A DNA stretch of 64,000 bases from NCBI RefSeq assembly GCF_003050835.1, contig NZ_QAOJ01000013.1, positions 1 to 64,000 of the forward strand, written 5' to 3'. Made by a program: the position numbers and the translations under genes. The notes beneath the pieces are model-generated. The model did not search any database and had not been told where the DNA came from. It saw only the letters and a list, made by a program, of their open reading frames with translations. This document shows positions 25,392 to 34,357 of the stretch, in pieces (within the stretch, counting starts at the first letter, position 1; each line of letters starts with the position of its first letter). This stretch comes from Pseudomonas sp. GV071. Its GTDB lineage: Bacteria; Pseudomonadota; Gammaproteobacteria; Pseudomonadales; Pseudomonadaceae.

Positions 25392-28178
25392 TCAGTGCGG
25401 CAGCGCCGAGTCGGATTGTTCCTGACGCCGTGCGTCACGGGCGGCCACCCAGTGCTCGACCAGCTCGCGCAGGTTCGACAGCTCCACGGGTTTGGCCATG
25501 TGGCCGTCCATGCCTACCTGCTTGGCGCGTTCCTTGTGCTCGGAAAGAATATGCGCGGTCAGTGCCACCACCGGGGTGCGCTGGCGCTGCTCGCGCTCTT
25601 CCCAGGCGCGCAACTGTTCGGTGGCGGAAAAACCATCCATCACCGGCATTTCGCAGTCCATCAGCACCAGGTCGTACTGCTGGGCTTTCATCGCGCTGAG
25701 GGCTTCTTCGCCATTGCTGGCGGTGTCCGGCTGCAGGTTGAGTTTGCCCAACATGCCGCGAATCACTTTGGTGGAAATGCTGTTGTCCTCGGCCACCAGA
25801 ATGCGGAAGTCTTCAGGGAAGTCCTGGGTCGCCACCACCGGGGCATAAGAGCGTGGCTCCAGGCCCGGTTTACGCTGGGCGAGTTCGTCGGCCAGGGTGG
25901 TTTTCAGGGTGTAGCCGGCCACCGGTTTGGCCAGGATGCGTTTGATCCCGGCGTTGCGCGCAATGATCTTGCTCGGCGCGTTGCTGATGCCGGTGAGCAT
26001 GATCAGCAGCACGTCGTGGTTGAGGCTCGGGTCTTCTTTGATCTTGGCTGCCAGCTGCATGCCGGTCATGCCGGGCATGTCCTGGTCGAGCAGGACCACG
26101 TCGAAGTATTCGCGGATGTTGGCCTTGGTGCGCAGCAGCGCCAGGGCCTCTTTGCCCGAAGGCACGGCGCTGACGGTCAGGCCCCAGGCGCTGCACTGTT
26201 GCAGCAGCACCTTGCGGCAGGTTTCGTTGTCGTCGACCACCAGCAGACGCGCGCCTTGCAGCGGGCCATCGAGGTCGGCGGTGGGGTTTTCCAGGCGCTC
26301 GGCGTCCAGCGGCAGGGTCAGCCACAGGGTGTTGCCCTGGTTGCCGCCACTCTGGATGCCGAAGGTGCCGCTCATCAAACGCACCAACTGGCGGGCGATG
26401 ATCAGGCCCAGGCGCGCGCCGAGGCCGGTGGCGGCGAGGAAGTCTTTGCTGTGCAGTTCGGCGTTGAGCAGGGCATCGCGTTCGTTGCTGTCCAGCGAAC
26501 GGCCGCTGTCCTGTACGGCAATGCGCAGGCGCGGGGCGTCGCCAGTGGTGTCGACCGCGACCACCAGCAGCACTTCACCTTCGTCGGTCTGTTTGAAGGC
26601 GTTGTCGAGCAGGCTCAGCAGGGTCTGGCGCAGGCGGGTGGGGTCGCCACTGACCACCCGTGGCACTTGCGGCTGCATAAAGCTGATCAGCTCGACCTTC
26701 TGCTGCTCGGCCTTGGCGCGGAAGATATCCAGGCAGTCGTCGATCAGCGCATTGAGGTCGAACTGCACGTCGTCGAGCTCGATCTGCCCGGACTCTAGTT
26801 TGGAGATGTCGAGGATCTCGTTGATCAGCGTGAGCAGTTCGTTACCGGAGCTGTGGATGGTCTGCACGTAGTCGCGCTGCTTGGTCGACAGCTGGGTGCC
26901 GAGCAGCAGTTCGGTCATGCCCAGCACGCCGTTCATGGGGGTGCGGATTTCATGGCTGATCTTGGCCAGGAATTCCGCCTTGGCTTTCAGCTCGGCGGAG
27001 CTGGCGGCCAGGTCGCGGCTGACGGCGAAGTGCTCCTGCTGCAGGCGCAGTTGCCGTTCGGCCAGGGCCAGACTTTGCAGAAAGCCGCTGGCCACCGCCA
27101 CACACAGCAGGTTGTAGGCCAGCCAGTCGGAGTCCGCCGGCCAATAGCCGAACAGTGGCGGCAGGGCGGCGACGAAGGCCAGGTTGAAGATCAATTGCGC
27201 CAGGGTGAACAGGCGGGCCGGCTTGTAGCCGCGCAGCCAGTGACGGGCAGCGACCACCAGCACACTCAGGCTGCTAACGGCGGCGACCAGGTAAACCAGG
27301 CGGTTGAACTGCAACTGGCTGGCCACCAGGATCACCAGCAGCAACAGACCGATGGCCGCGCATTCGGCCAGCAGTACGCGGCGCCACAGGCCGTTGGGTT
27401 GTACGCGCTGGAAGAAACTCAGGGTGAAGCCCAGGCCGCAGAGCATGGCCAGCAGAATCGACAGGTTGCCGGCTTGCACCTGCAAGCCTGGCCATCCCGC
27501 CAGCCAGGGTGAGCTGATACCGAGCAAGATGCTGCTGGTGCCGAGCAGGCTCAACTGCGCCAGGGCCAGCCACAGGCTGCTGCGAATGCGGGTGTAGGCA
27601 AAACGCACGAGGTTGTACAGCAGCAACAGGCCGAACGCGGCCAGCAGCATGCCGTAGAGCAGGGCGCGACTGTTGTCGGCGGCCATTGCGCTGGCATCGT
27701 CGATACTGATGGCCGGGCGCAGGCTATGGCTGCTGGACAAGCGCAGGTAGAGATCGAGGGTGTCGTTACTGACGGGCAGTGGCAGCAGCAGGTCGCTGCT
27801 CGGCAGCGGGCGTTCGGCCACAGGCGTCTGGCTGCCGGTACGGGTGGTGGCGATCAGTTCGTCGCCGCGCAGCACGTACAGGTCGAGGTGAGTGAGGTAC
27901 GGGGCGAACACCCGCAGCAGGCGTTCGTGGCTGTTGCCCGGCAGGCGGTAGTGCAGCCATTGCGCGGCGTTGCCGCCCGGGGTGTACAGCTGTTGGATAT
28001 CCAGTGGGCTGAAGCGGCTGACACTGGCGTTGGCGCGCACGTCATCCAGTTGCAGGCGGGCTTCGGGGTCGAGCAGCACTGACCATGGCCCGTGCTCCGC
28101 CGCCTGGGCAGGCAGTGGCGACAGTGCGGCCAACAGCAGACTGACAATGAGTCCTATGGCGATCCTGAGCCCGTGCAC
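25392..28178 (-). CDS. retS: Hybrid sensor histidine kinase RetS
   Basis: This 928-residue hybrid sensor is positioned as in P. aeruginosa (PA4856, next to purD). Order: signal peptide; periplasmic 7TMR-DISMED2 carbohydrate-like domain (about 30-170); seven membrane segments (about 180-390); HisKA with KISHEIRTPMNGVLGMTE; HATPase; two receiver domains (VVDDNET with LLDQDMPG, and VAEDNSI with LMDCEMPVMDG). RetS modulates GacS signalling and so the switch between biofilm and acute-virulence programmes. The ATPase boxes are degenerate (DNAFKQT; DSGRSLD; GLGARLGL), in line with its known role as partner of GacS rather than standard kinase. The start is a GTG with AGGGA eight bases upstream. Confidence 0.88.
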   Translation of the reverse strand: MHGLRIAIGLIVSLLLAALSPLPAQAAEHGPWSVLLDPEARLQLDDVRANASVSRFSPLDIQQLYTPGGNAAQWLHYRLPGNSHERLLRVFAPYLTHLDLYVLRGDELIATTRTGSQTPVAERPLPSSDLLLPLPVSNDTLDLYLRLSSSHSLRPAISIDDASAMAADNSRALLYGMLLAAFGLLLLYNLVRFAYTRIRSSLWLALAQLSLLGTSSILLGISSPWLAGWPGLQVQAGNLSILLAMLCGLGFTLSFFQRVQPNGLWRRVLLAECAAIGLLLLVILVASQLQFNRLVYLVAAVSSLSVLVVAARHWLRGYKPARLFTLAQLIFNLAFVAALPPLFGYWPADSDWLAYNLLCVAVASGFLQSLALAERQLRLQQEHFAVSRDLAASSAELKAKAEFLAKISHEIRTPMNGVLGMTELLLGTQLSTKQRDYVQTIHSSGNELLTLINEILDISKLESGQIELDDVQFDLNALIDDCLDIFRAKAEQQKVELISFMQPQVPRVVSGDPTRLRQTLLSLLDNAFKQTDEGEVLLVVAVDTTGDAPRLRIAVQDSGRSLDSNERDALLNAELHSKDFLAATGLGARLGLIIARQLVRLMSGTFGIQSGGNQGNTLWLTLPLDAERLENPTADLDGPLQGARLLVVDDNETCRKVLLQQCSAWGLTVSAVPSGKEALALLRTKANIREYFDVVLLDQDMPGMTGMQLAAKIKEDPSLNHDVLLIMLTGISNAPSKIIARNAGIKRILAKPVAGYTLKTTLADELAQRKPGLEPRSYAPVVATQDFPEDFRILVAEDNSISTKVIRGMLGKLNLQPDTASNGEEALSAMKAQQYDLVLMDCEMPVMDGFSATEQLRAWEEREQRQRTPVVALTAHILSEHKERAKQVGMDGHMAKPVELSNLRELVEHWVAARDARRQEQSDSALPH

Positions 28179-28238
28179 AATGAAATCCCTTCAGCTTTGA
28201 GTGGTCGGATTATAGCCAACCTAAGGTGGGCGGTAATA

Positions 28239-28272
28239 CGCAAAAGGCAGCTGTATTAGCTGCCTTTTGCGC
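28239..28272. terminator. Terminator after purD
   Basis: A 13-base-pair stem with a GTATT loop contains A-rich and T-rich arms (GCAAAAGGCAGCT and its complement), between the retS start and purD stop. It would end the purHD transcript before retS. Confidence 0.85.
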
Positions 28273-28303
28273 GAATTTGCCGACCAATTGCGTAATTACG
28301 CCC

Positions 28304-29593
28304 TCAGTCTTCGCCACGCTCGCGGGCAATGGCGCGATAGCCGATGTCGTTACGGTAGAAGCAGCCGTCCCAATCGACCTTTTTCGCCAGCTCGTAGGCA
28401 TTGGCCTGAGCGGTGGAAACGGTTTCACCGAGGGCGGTGGCGCAGAGCACACGGCCGCCGGCAGTGACCACCTTGCCATCGTTGAGGCTGGTGCCGGCAT
28501 GGAACACTTTGCCGTGTTCGGAAACGGCAACGTCCAGGCCTTTGATCTCGACACCCTTGGCGTAATCGCCTGGGTAGCCGCCGGCCGCCAGAACCACGCC
28601 GAGGCTCGGCCGTGGGTCCCACTGGGCTTCGATCTTGTCCAGGGCTTCAGCCAGTGCGCCTTCGATCAGCAGCACCAGGCTCGACTGCAGACGCAGCATG
28701 ATTGGCTGGGTTTCCGGGTCGCCAAAACGGCAGTTGAACTCGATGACCTTCGGCTTGCCGGCCTTGTCGATCATCAGGCCTGCGTAGAGGAAACCGGTGT
28801 ACACATTGCCTTCAGCGGCCATGCCACGCACGGTCGGCCAGATCACTTCGTCCATGGCGCGCTGGTGCACCTCGGCGGTGACCACTGGGGCTGGCGAGTA
28901 CGCGCCCATGCCGCCGGTGTTCGGCCCGGTGTCGGCATCGCCGACGCGTTTGTGGTCCTGGCTGGTGGCCATTGGCAGGACGTTCTTGCCGTCGACCATG
29001 ACGATGAAGCTGGCTTCTTCGCCGTCGAGGAATTCTTCGATCACCACGCGCGAACCGGCGTCACCAAAGGCGTTGCCGGCGAGCATGTCGCGCACCGCGT
29101 CTTCGGCTTCTTCCAGGGTCATGGCAACGATCACGCCTTTACCGGCGGCCAGGCCATCGGCCTTGATCACGATCGGCGCGCCTTTTTCACGCAGGTAAGC
29201 CAGGGCTGGCTCGACTTCGGTGAAGTTCTGGTAATCGGCGGTAGGGATGTTGTGGCGCGCCAGGAAGTCCTTGGTAAAGGCTTTGGAGCCTTCCAGTTGC
29301 GCGGCGCCAGCGGTAGGACCAAAGCAGCGCAGGTTACGGCTGCGGAACAGGTCGACCACGCCTTTGACCAGCGGCGCTTCCGGGCCAACGATGGTCAGGC
29401 TGACGTTCTTCTCGGCGAAGTCGGCCAGTTGCTCCAGGGCCAGCACGTCGATGGCGACGTTCTCGCACTTGGCTTCAGTGGCGGTGCCAGCGTTGCCTGG
29501 GGCCACGAATACTTTTGCAACGCGCGGGTCTTGCGCGACTTTCCACGCCAGGGCGTGTTCACGACCGCCACTGCCAATGATCAATACATTCAT
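28304..29593 (-). CDS. purD: Phosphoribosylamine--glycine ligase
   Basis: This 429-residue ATP-grasp enzyme converts 5-phosphoribosylamine, glycine and ATP to GAR in purine synthesis. The N-terminus NVLIIGSGGREHALAWK is the family hallmark, and GGMGAYSPAP and EFNCRFGDPETQ mark the ATP-grasp active site. Length is standard. It follows purH after a 183-base gap holding an inverted repeat. Confidence 0.97.
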   Translation of the reverse strand: MNVLIIGSGGREHALAWKVAQDPRVAKVFVAPGNAGTATEAKCENVAIDVLALEQLADFAEKNVSLTIVGPEAPLVKGVVDLFRSRNLRCFGPTAGAAQLEGSKAFTKDFLARHNIPTADYQNFTEVEPALAYLREKGAPIVIKADGLAAGKGVIVAMTLEEAEDAVRDMLAGNAFGDAGSRVVIEEFLDGEEASFIVMVDGKNVLPMATSQDHKRVGDADTGPNTGGMGAYSPAPVVTAEVHQRAMDEVIWPTVRGMAAEGNVYTGFLYAGLMIDKAGKPKVIEFNCRFGDPETQPIMLRLQSSLVLLIEGALAEALDKIEAQWDPRPSLGVVLAAGGYPGDYAKGVEIKGLDVAVSEHGKVFHAGTSLNDGKVVTAGGRVLCATALGETVSTAQANAYELAKKVDWDGCFYRNDIGYRAIARERGED

Positions 29594-29683
29594 GCTGCGA
29601 GCCTCTGTGGGGCGCCGAAGCGCGGGGGCTAAAAATTCAGACGACGCCTATCGAGGGTGCGATGACGTAGGTAGATGCAAGGC

Positions 29684-29743
29684 GGATTGGGCTTTTGCGA
29701 GCGGAATTGCCGCCTGGCAACGAGCATCGCAAAAGTCCAATCC
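29684..29743. repeat. Inverted repeat in the purH-purD gap
   Basis: Seventeen-base arms (GGATTGGGCTTTTGCGA and its complement with one mismatch) face each other across 26 bases. The gap between purH and purD is 183 bases, unusual for a two-gene purine operon. Function unclear; it could be a REP-like element or a transcript stem. Confidence 0.75.
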
Positions 29744-29776
29744 AACGCAGCAGATGCCTGCGTCAGCGCAGCCGTC

Positions 29777-31384
29777 TTAGTGTCTAAAGTGACGCATGCC
29801 GGTGAAGACCATGGCGATGCCGGCTTCGTCGGCCGCCGCAATCACTTCGTTATCACGCATCGAACCACCTGGCTGAATCACGGCAGTGATGCCGTTCTTC
29901 GCAGCGTTATCGATGCCGTCGCGGAACGGGAAAAACGCGTCGGAAGCCATGACCGCGCCCTGCACTTGCAGGCCAGCGTGTTCAGCTTTGATCGCGGCGA
30001 TGCGGGCCGAGTTGACGCGGCTCATTTGGCCTGCGCCGACACCGATGGTCTGGCGGTTCTTGGCGTAGATGATGGCGTTGGACTTAACGTACTTGGCCAC
30101 TTTCCAGGCGAAGATCAGGTCGTGAATTTCCTGCTCGGTCGGTGCGCGTTTGGTCACTACCTTGAGGTCGTCGGCGCTGATCATGCCGATGTCGCGGCTC
30201 TGCACCAGCAGGCCACCGTTGACGCGTTTGAAGTCCCAGGCAGCGGCGCGCTCGGCGCTCCACTGGCCGCACTCAAGCAGACGCACGTTGGCTTTGGCGG
30301 CGACCACTTCGCGAGCTTCGGCAGTTACGCTCGGGGCAATGATCACTTCGACGAACTGACGGTCGACGATGGCTTTGGCGGTGGCCGCGTCCAGCTCACG
30401 GTTGAAGGCGATGATGCCGCCGAAGGCCGACTCGGTGTCGGTGGCGTAGGCCAGTTCGTAGGCCTGGCGAATGCCGCCTTCGCTGTCCAGGGCCACGGCA
30501 ACCCCGCATGGGTTGGCGTGTTTGACGATCACGCAGGCCGGCTTGACGAAGCTTTTAACGCATTCCAGCGCGGCGTCGGTGTCGGCCACGTTGTTGAACG
30601 ACAGTTCCTTGCCTTGCAGCTGGGTGGCGGTGGCCACGCTGACTTCGGCCGGTTTCGCTTCCACGTAGAACGCCGCGCTCTGGTGCGGGTTCTCGCCGTA
30701 GCGCATTTCCTGGGCCTTGATGAACTGGCTGTTGAAGGTGCGCGGGAATTCGCTGCGACCTTCGGTGCTCAAGGTTTCGGCGGCCTGGTTAACGGTGCCC
30801 ATGTAGTTGGCGATCATGCCGTCGTAGGCCGCGGTGTGTTCGAAGGCCTTGAGCATCAGGTCGAAACGCTGAGCGTAGGTCAGGCCGCCGGCCTTGAGGT
30901 TTTCCAGGACATTGGCGTAGTCGCTGGCATTCACCACGATGGCCACGTCTTTGTGGTTCTTGGCTGCCGAGCGAACCATGGTCGGGCCGCCGATATCGAT
31001 GTTCTCGATGGCGGTCGGCAGGTCGCAGCCTGGCTTGGAGATGGTTGCTTCGAAGGGGTAGAGGTTGACCGCCACCAGGTCGATCGGCTGGATGCCGTGC
31101 TCGGCCATGATTGCATCGTCGGTGCCGCGGCGCCCGAGAATGCCGCCGTGGATTTTCGGGTGCAGGGTTTTCACCCGGCCATCCATCATTTCCGCAAAGC
31201 CGGTGTAGTCAGCGACTTCGACGGCGGCTACGCCATTGTCCTTGAGCAGCTTGAAAGTACCGCCGGTGGACAGAATCTCCACGCCAAGGGCAGACAGCTC
31301 ACGGGCAAACTCGAGGATGCCGGTCTTGTCGGAAACGCTGATCAAGGCACGGCGAACGGGTAGGCGGGTGGTTTGGTCGGTCAT
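29777..31384 (-). CDS. purH: Bifunctional AICAR transformylase/IMP cyclohydrolase
   Basis: This 535-residue bifunctional enzyme carries out the last two steps of IMP synthesis. The N-terminal cyclohydrolase (MGS-like) part has SVSDKTGILEFARELSALG and EILSTGGTFK; the C-terminal transformylase part has VKHANPCGVAVA and YGENPHQSAAFY. The ATG at 31384 matches the usual N-terminus; another in-frame start lies four codons upstream. It follows fis in the same direction but across a terminator, so it probably has its own promoter. Confidence 0.97.
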   Translation of the reverse strand: MTDQTTRLPVRRALISVSDKTGILEFARELSALGVEILSTGGTFKLLKDNGVAAVEVADYTGFAEMMDGRVKTLHPKIHGGILGRRGTDDAIMAEHGIQPIDLVAVNLYPFEATISKPGCDLPTAIENIDIGGPTMVRSAAKNHKDVAIVVNASDYANVLENLKAGGLTYAQRFDLMLKAFEHTAAYDGMIANYMGTVNQAAETLSTEGRSEFPRTFNSQFIKAQEMRYGENPHQSAAFYVEAKPAEVSVATATQLQGKELSFNNVADTDAALECVKSFVKPACVIVKHANPCGVAVALDSEGGIRQAYELAYATDTESAFGGIIAFNRELDAATAKAIVDRQFVEVIIAPSVTAEAREVVAAKANVRLLECGQWSAERAAAWDFKRVNGGLLVQSRDIGMISADDLKVVTKRAPTEQEIHDLIFAWKVAKYVKSNAIIYAKNRQTIGVGAGQMSRVNSARIAAIKAEHAGLQVQGAVMASDAFFPFRDGIDNAAKNGITAVIQPGGSMRDNEVIAAADEAGIAMVFTGMRHFRH

Positions 31385-31415
31385 CTCAGTTTCCATCTAA
31401 AGCGAAGAAATCAGC

Positions 31416-31446
31416 AAAAAAGGGCGGCTTGCAGGCCGCCCTTTTT
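31416..31446 (-). terminator. Terminator after fis
   Basis: A perfect GC stem is flanked by an A-run and a T-run, directly after the fis stop codon on the minus strand. Confidence 0.88.
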
Positions 31447-31461
31447 CGATTGAATACATGC

Positions 31462-31782
31462 TTACAAAAGATCGTATTGCTTGAGCTTCTTACGCAGGGT
31501 TCCGCGGTTCAGGCCGAGCAATTCGGAAGCCTTGGTCTGGTTGCCCTTGACGTAATTCATCACGGTTTCCAGCAGCGGCGCTTCGACTTCGGAAAGCACC
31601 AGGTTGTAGACATCACACACATCTTGCCCGTCCAGGTGGGCGAAGTAGTTGTGCAGCGCCTTTTCCACATTGCCGCGTAAGGTCTGGCCTTCATCGCTCG
31701 GCGTGTTGAGGTGCTGTTTCAAATTGACGTTATCGGTCACAGGTGCAATTCCACTCACTAAAGTCTCAGTCATCATCGTCAT
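31462..31782 (-). CDS. fis: DNA-binding protein Fis
   Basis: This is a nucleoid protein of about 106 residues. The C-terminal helix-turn-helix reads NYVKGNQTKASELLGLNRGT then LRKKLKQYDLL, identical in layout to known Fis. It bends DNA and affects rRNA promoters and many recombination sites. The start at 31782 (MTMMTETLVSG) overlaps the dusB stop by four bases, as expected for the dusB-fis operon. Confidence 0.96.
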   Translation of the reverse strand: MTMMTETLVSGIAPVTDNVNLKQHLNTPSDEGQTLRGNVEKALHNYFAHLDGQDVCDVYNLVLSEVEAPLLETVMNYVKGNQTKASELLGLNRGTLRKKLKQYDLL

Positions 31783-32777
31783 GCGGCCACCTCTTCTCCA
31801 TCGTTGTGACGTTCGGCGAAGAACTGCCGAACGCTGGCGCATTGCACGTCCGTGTTTTCCAGACGATTGAATTGGGCGCGAAACTCCCTGGCGCCCGGCA
31901 GGGTGGCGAGGTACCAGCCAACGTGTTTGCGCGCTATTCGCGGGCCCATCACGTCGCCGTAGAAACTGTGCAGTTCTGCCAGGTGCTCAAGCAGAATGCG
32001 TTCCACCTCATACAAACTCGGCGCCGGCAGGTGAGTGCCGGTGCGTAAAAAATGCTCGATCTCGCGAAAGATCCACGGCCGGCCCTGAGCGGCACGACCA
32101 ATCAACAGCCCATCGACCCCAGTGCTATCGAGCACCTGGCGGGCCTTCTCGGGCGAAGTGATGTCGCCATTGGCGAACACCGGAATCGACACCGCCTGTT
32201 TGATCGCGGCGATGGTCTCGTACTCGGCCTCGCCGGTGTACAGATCGGCGCGGGTACGGCCATGAACGGCGAGGGCGGTGATGCCGGATTCTTCGGCAAT
32301 ACGCGCAACGGTGATGCCATTCTTGTTGTCGCGGTCCCAACCGGTGCGAATTTTCAGGGTTACCGGTACGTCTACCGCGGCAACCACTGCCTGCAAAATC
32401 GCGCTGACCAGGGCTTCGTCTTTCAGCAGCGCGGATCCTGCTGCCTTGTTGCAGACCTTTTTGGCCGGGCAACCCATATTGATGTCGATAATCTGCGCGC
32501 CCAGGTCCACGTTAGCTCGTGCCGCGTCGGCCAGCATCTGCGGATCACCACCGGCTATCTGAACAGAGCGAGGCTCCGGATCACCGGCATGAATCAGACG
32601 CAAACTGGACTTGCGCGTGTTCCACAAACTCATGTCGCTGGTGACCATCTCCGATACCACCATGCCGGCTCCGAGGCGCCGGCAGAGCTGGCGAAACGGG
32701 CGATCAGTGACACCCGCCATGGGGGCGAGAATCAACTGATTGGGCAATGTGTATGGGCCGATGCGTACCGCCGACAT
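31779..32777 (-). CDS. dusB: tRNA-dihydrouridine synthase B
   Basis: This 332-residue flavoenzyme reduces uridine to dihydrouridine in the tRNA D-loop. The family motifs LAPMAGVTDRPFRQLCRR, DINMGCPAKKVCNKAAGSAL (catalytic cysteine in this loop) and TLKIRTGWD are present. It lies upstream of fis with an ATGA overlap, as in enterobacteria and P. aeruginosa. Confidence 0.95.
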   Translation of the reverse strand: MSAVRIGPYTLPNQLILAPMAGVTDRPFRQLCRRLGAGMVVSEMVTSDMSLWNTRKSSLRLIHAGDPEPRSVQIAGGDPQMLADAARANVDLGAQIIDINMGCPAKKVCNKAAGSALLKDEALVSAILQAVVAAVDVPVTLKIRTGWDRDNKNGITVARIAEESGITALAVHGRTRADLYTGEAEYETIAAIKQAVSIPVFANGDITSPEKARQVLDSTGVDGLLIGRAAQGRPWIFREIEHFLRTGTHLPAPSLYEVERILLEHLAELHSFYGDVMGPRIARKHVGWYLATLPGAREFRAQFNRLENTDVQCASVRQFFAERHNDGEEVAA

Positions 32778-32944
32778 GGGGCTTCCCTGCTGAGAAAGGC
32801 GGATCTGAGAGTGCGAAAAAGGGTTGGCATGATACCCGCTCTCGATGACCGGATAAAGGCTGTTTTGGATAAATTATGAACAGTTTTGGCGAGTCGAAAC
32901 GTCGCGGGCCGCGCGTCGAAGTGGCAAAAACGTCGTGTGGAAAA

Positions 32945-34300
32945 TCACTCGGGTGAGTGAAAACTCAGGCTGTAATTCACGGCCTTGTTGCCCGGATCGA
33001 GGATGTCCAGGGAGATATGAATCGGCGTTTGCGGTGGCATTTCGGCCTGGCCGGCCAACTCGCCAGCCAGGTATTCGCTGGGCTTGAAGCGACGACTGGC
33101 AAGTAGTTGACCGTTGAGGTCAGCAAAGCGGATTTCCAGCAGCGGGAACGGCTGGGCGAAGGTGGCGCGGTTGTAGATGATGGCATCGACCACCAGGGCG
33201 CCATTGAAGTCCGGGTGGCTGCGTACCACCAGGTTGCTGCTCTTGATCAGGCTGATCTCGACCTTGGACGGCAGGCTGCAACCGATGTTCGGGCACAGCT
33301 CTTCGAACCAGGGGCGGTATTGGTCCTGACGGGCCAGCTCGTCGAAGTGGTAGGCGACATACTGGGTGACCAAGGCGGCAGCACCAATCAGATTCAGCAA
33401 GCCCCAGCCGAGCCAGCGACCCCAGGGTTTGCGTTGTTCTTTCCAGTCCAATTGCAGTGGATCATCAGCCAGGTGGAACAGGCTGTCGTCGCGCAGGGGC
33501 GGTTCACTGCGCGTGGGTTTGTTGAGGTCTTTGACCGCGGAGAAGTTGTCGCGCTCGTGGCGCTCCTCTTCGTCTTCTTCCTCGGCGCGGTGCTCGAGTT
33601 CGCGATCGGCGCTGAGGGTGAAGGCGGGCTCCAGGTCATCGTCTTCGTCGTCGATGCGGCCATTGCCGAGGGTGGGTTCATCGTCGACTGGCAGCGGCTC
33701 GCTGACTTCAGGCGCGGGTGCTGGTGCTGCCGGGCGGGCACGGAATACCGGTGGCGGTGGCGCCAGGCTCGGCGCGGGCGGCGCGATGCCATCGCTGGCG
33801 GGTGCCGGCGCGGTTTCTGTTTTCAGCAGGGCTTCGGCCCAGCCCTCGTCGTGGTGATCGTCGATGCGATCCGGGGCTTTGAGGAAATCGTCTTTGGCTT
33901 TGCTGGTCGCCGGCGCCAGTGACATGAATTCCTGGGACAGCTGCAGCTCTTGCTGCTCCAGCTTGGCCAGTTCCTCATCGAGGCTGTCGAGGTCCAGATC
34001 GTCGTGAATCCACAGAGTTTCGCTGGTGGCTTTACCGGCGGTGGGAATCGCGGCGGTCGCAGATTTCGGCGCTGCTGGTGCCACGGCGACTGCCGCGGCC
34101 ACCGGTTTTACCGGGGTACTGGCCGGCGCAGTAGGCATCGTGGTTTGCACCGGATGCTCATCGAGAATCTGCTGGGCCGCGTTGAATACATGCAGGCACG
34201 CCCCGCAACGCACAGCGCCATGCGCGGCAGCCAGCTGCGTACTGCTGACGCGAAAGCTGGTGCGGCAATGTGGGCATTGGGTGACGAAGCTGGCGGTCAT
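32945..34300 (-). CDS. Zinc-ribbon/DUF3426 membrane protein
   Basis: This 451-residue protein has an N-terminal zinc-ribbon (CPHCRTSF then CGACLHVF, MJ0042 type) and a long, low-complexity, acidic and proline/alanine-rich linker (about 50-280). One membrane segment follows (WLGWGLLNLIGAAALVTQYV), with a periplasmic DUF3426 domain (SNLVVRSHPDFNGALVVDAI, then PLLEIRFADLNGQLLASRRF). It lies between prmA and dusB in the same order as in other pseudomonads. Function is unknown. Confidence 0.85.
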   Translation of the reverse strand: MTASFVTQCPHCRTSFRVSSTQLAAAHGAVRCGACLHVFNAAQQILDEHPVQTTMPTAPASTPVKPVAAAVAVAPAAPKSATAAIPTAGKATSETLWIHDDLDLDSLDEELAKLEQQELQLSQEFMSLAPATSKAKDDFLKAPDRIDDHHDEGWAEALLKTETAPAPASDGIAPPAPSLAPPPPVFRARPAAPAPAPEVSEPLPVDDEPTLGNGRIDDEDDDLEPAFTLSADRELEHRAEEEDEEERHERDNFSAVKDLNKPTRSEPPLRDDSLFHLADDPLQLDWKEQRKPWGRWLGWGLLNLIGAAALVTQYVAYHFDELARQDQYRPWFEELCPNIGCSLPSKVEISLIKSSNLVVRSHPDFNGALVVDAIIYNRATFAQPFPLLEIRFADLNGQLLASRRFKPSEYLAGELAGQAEMPPQTPIHISLDILDPGNKAVNYSLSFHSPE

Positions 34301-34357
34301 GCAGTATTCCGGGGGTTGCGCGAATCGATCGGGGGCTAGTTTAACTCAAGGCTTGCT

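Noticed and set aside
25395..26798. Plus-strand open frame opposite retS
   Set aside because: Antisense shadow; retS motifs are clear on the minus strand.
28226..29632. Plus-strand open frame of 468 codons opposite purD
   Set aside because: Antisense shadow of purD.
29675..31363. Long plus-strand open frame of 562 codons opposite purH
   Set aside because: Antisense shadow of a well-identified purine gene; composition is dominated by V, G, H and A without motifs.
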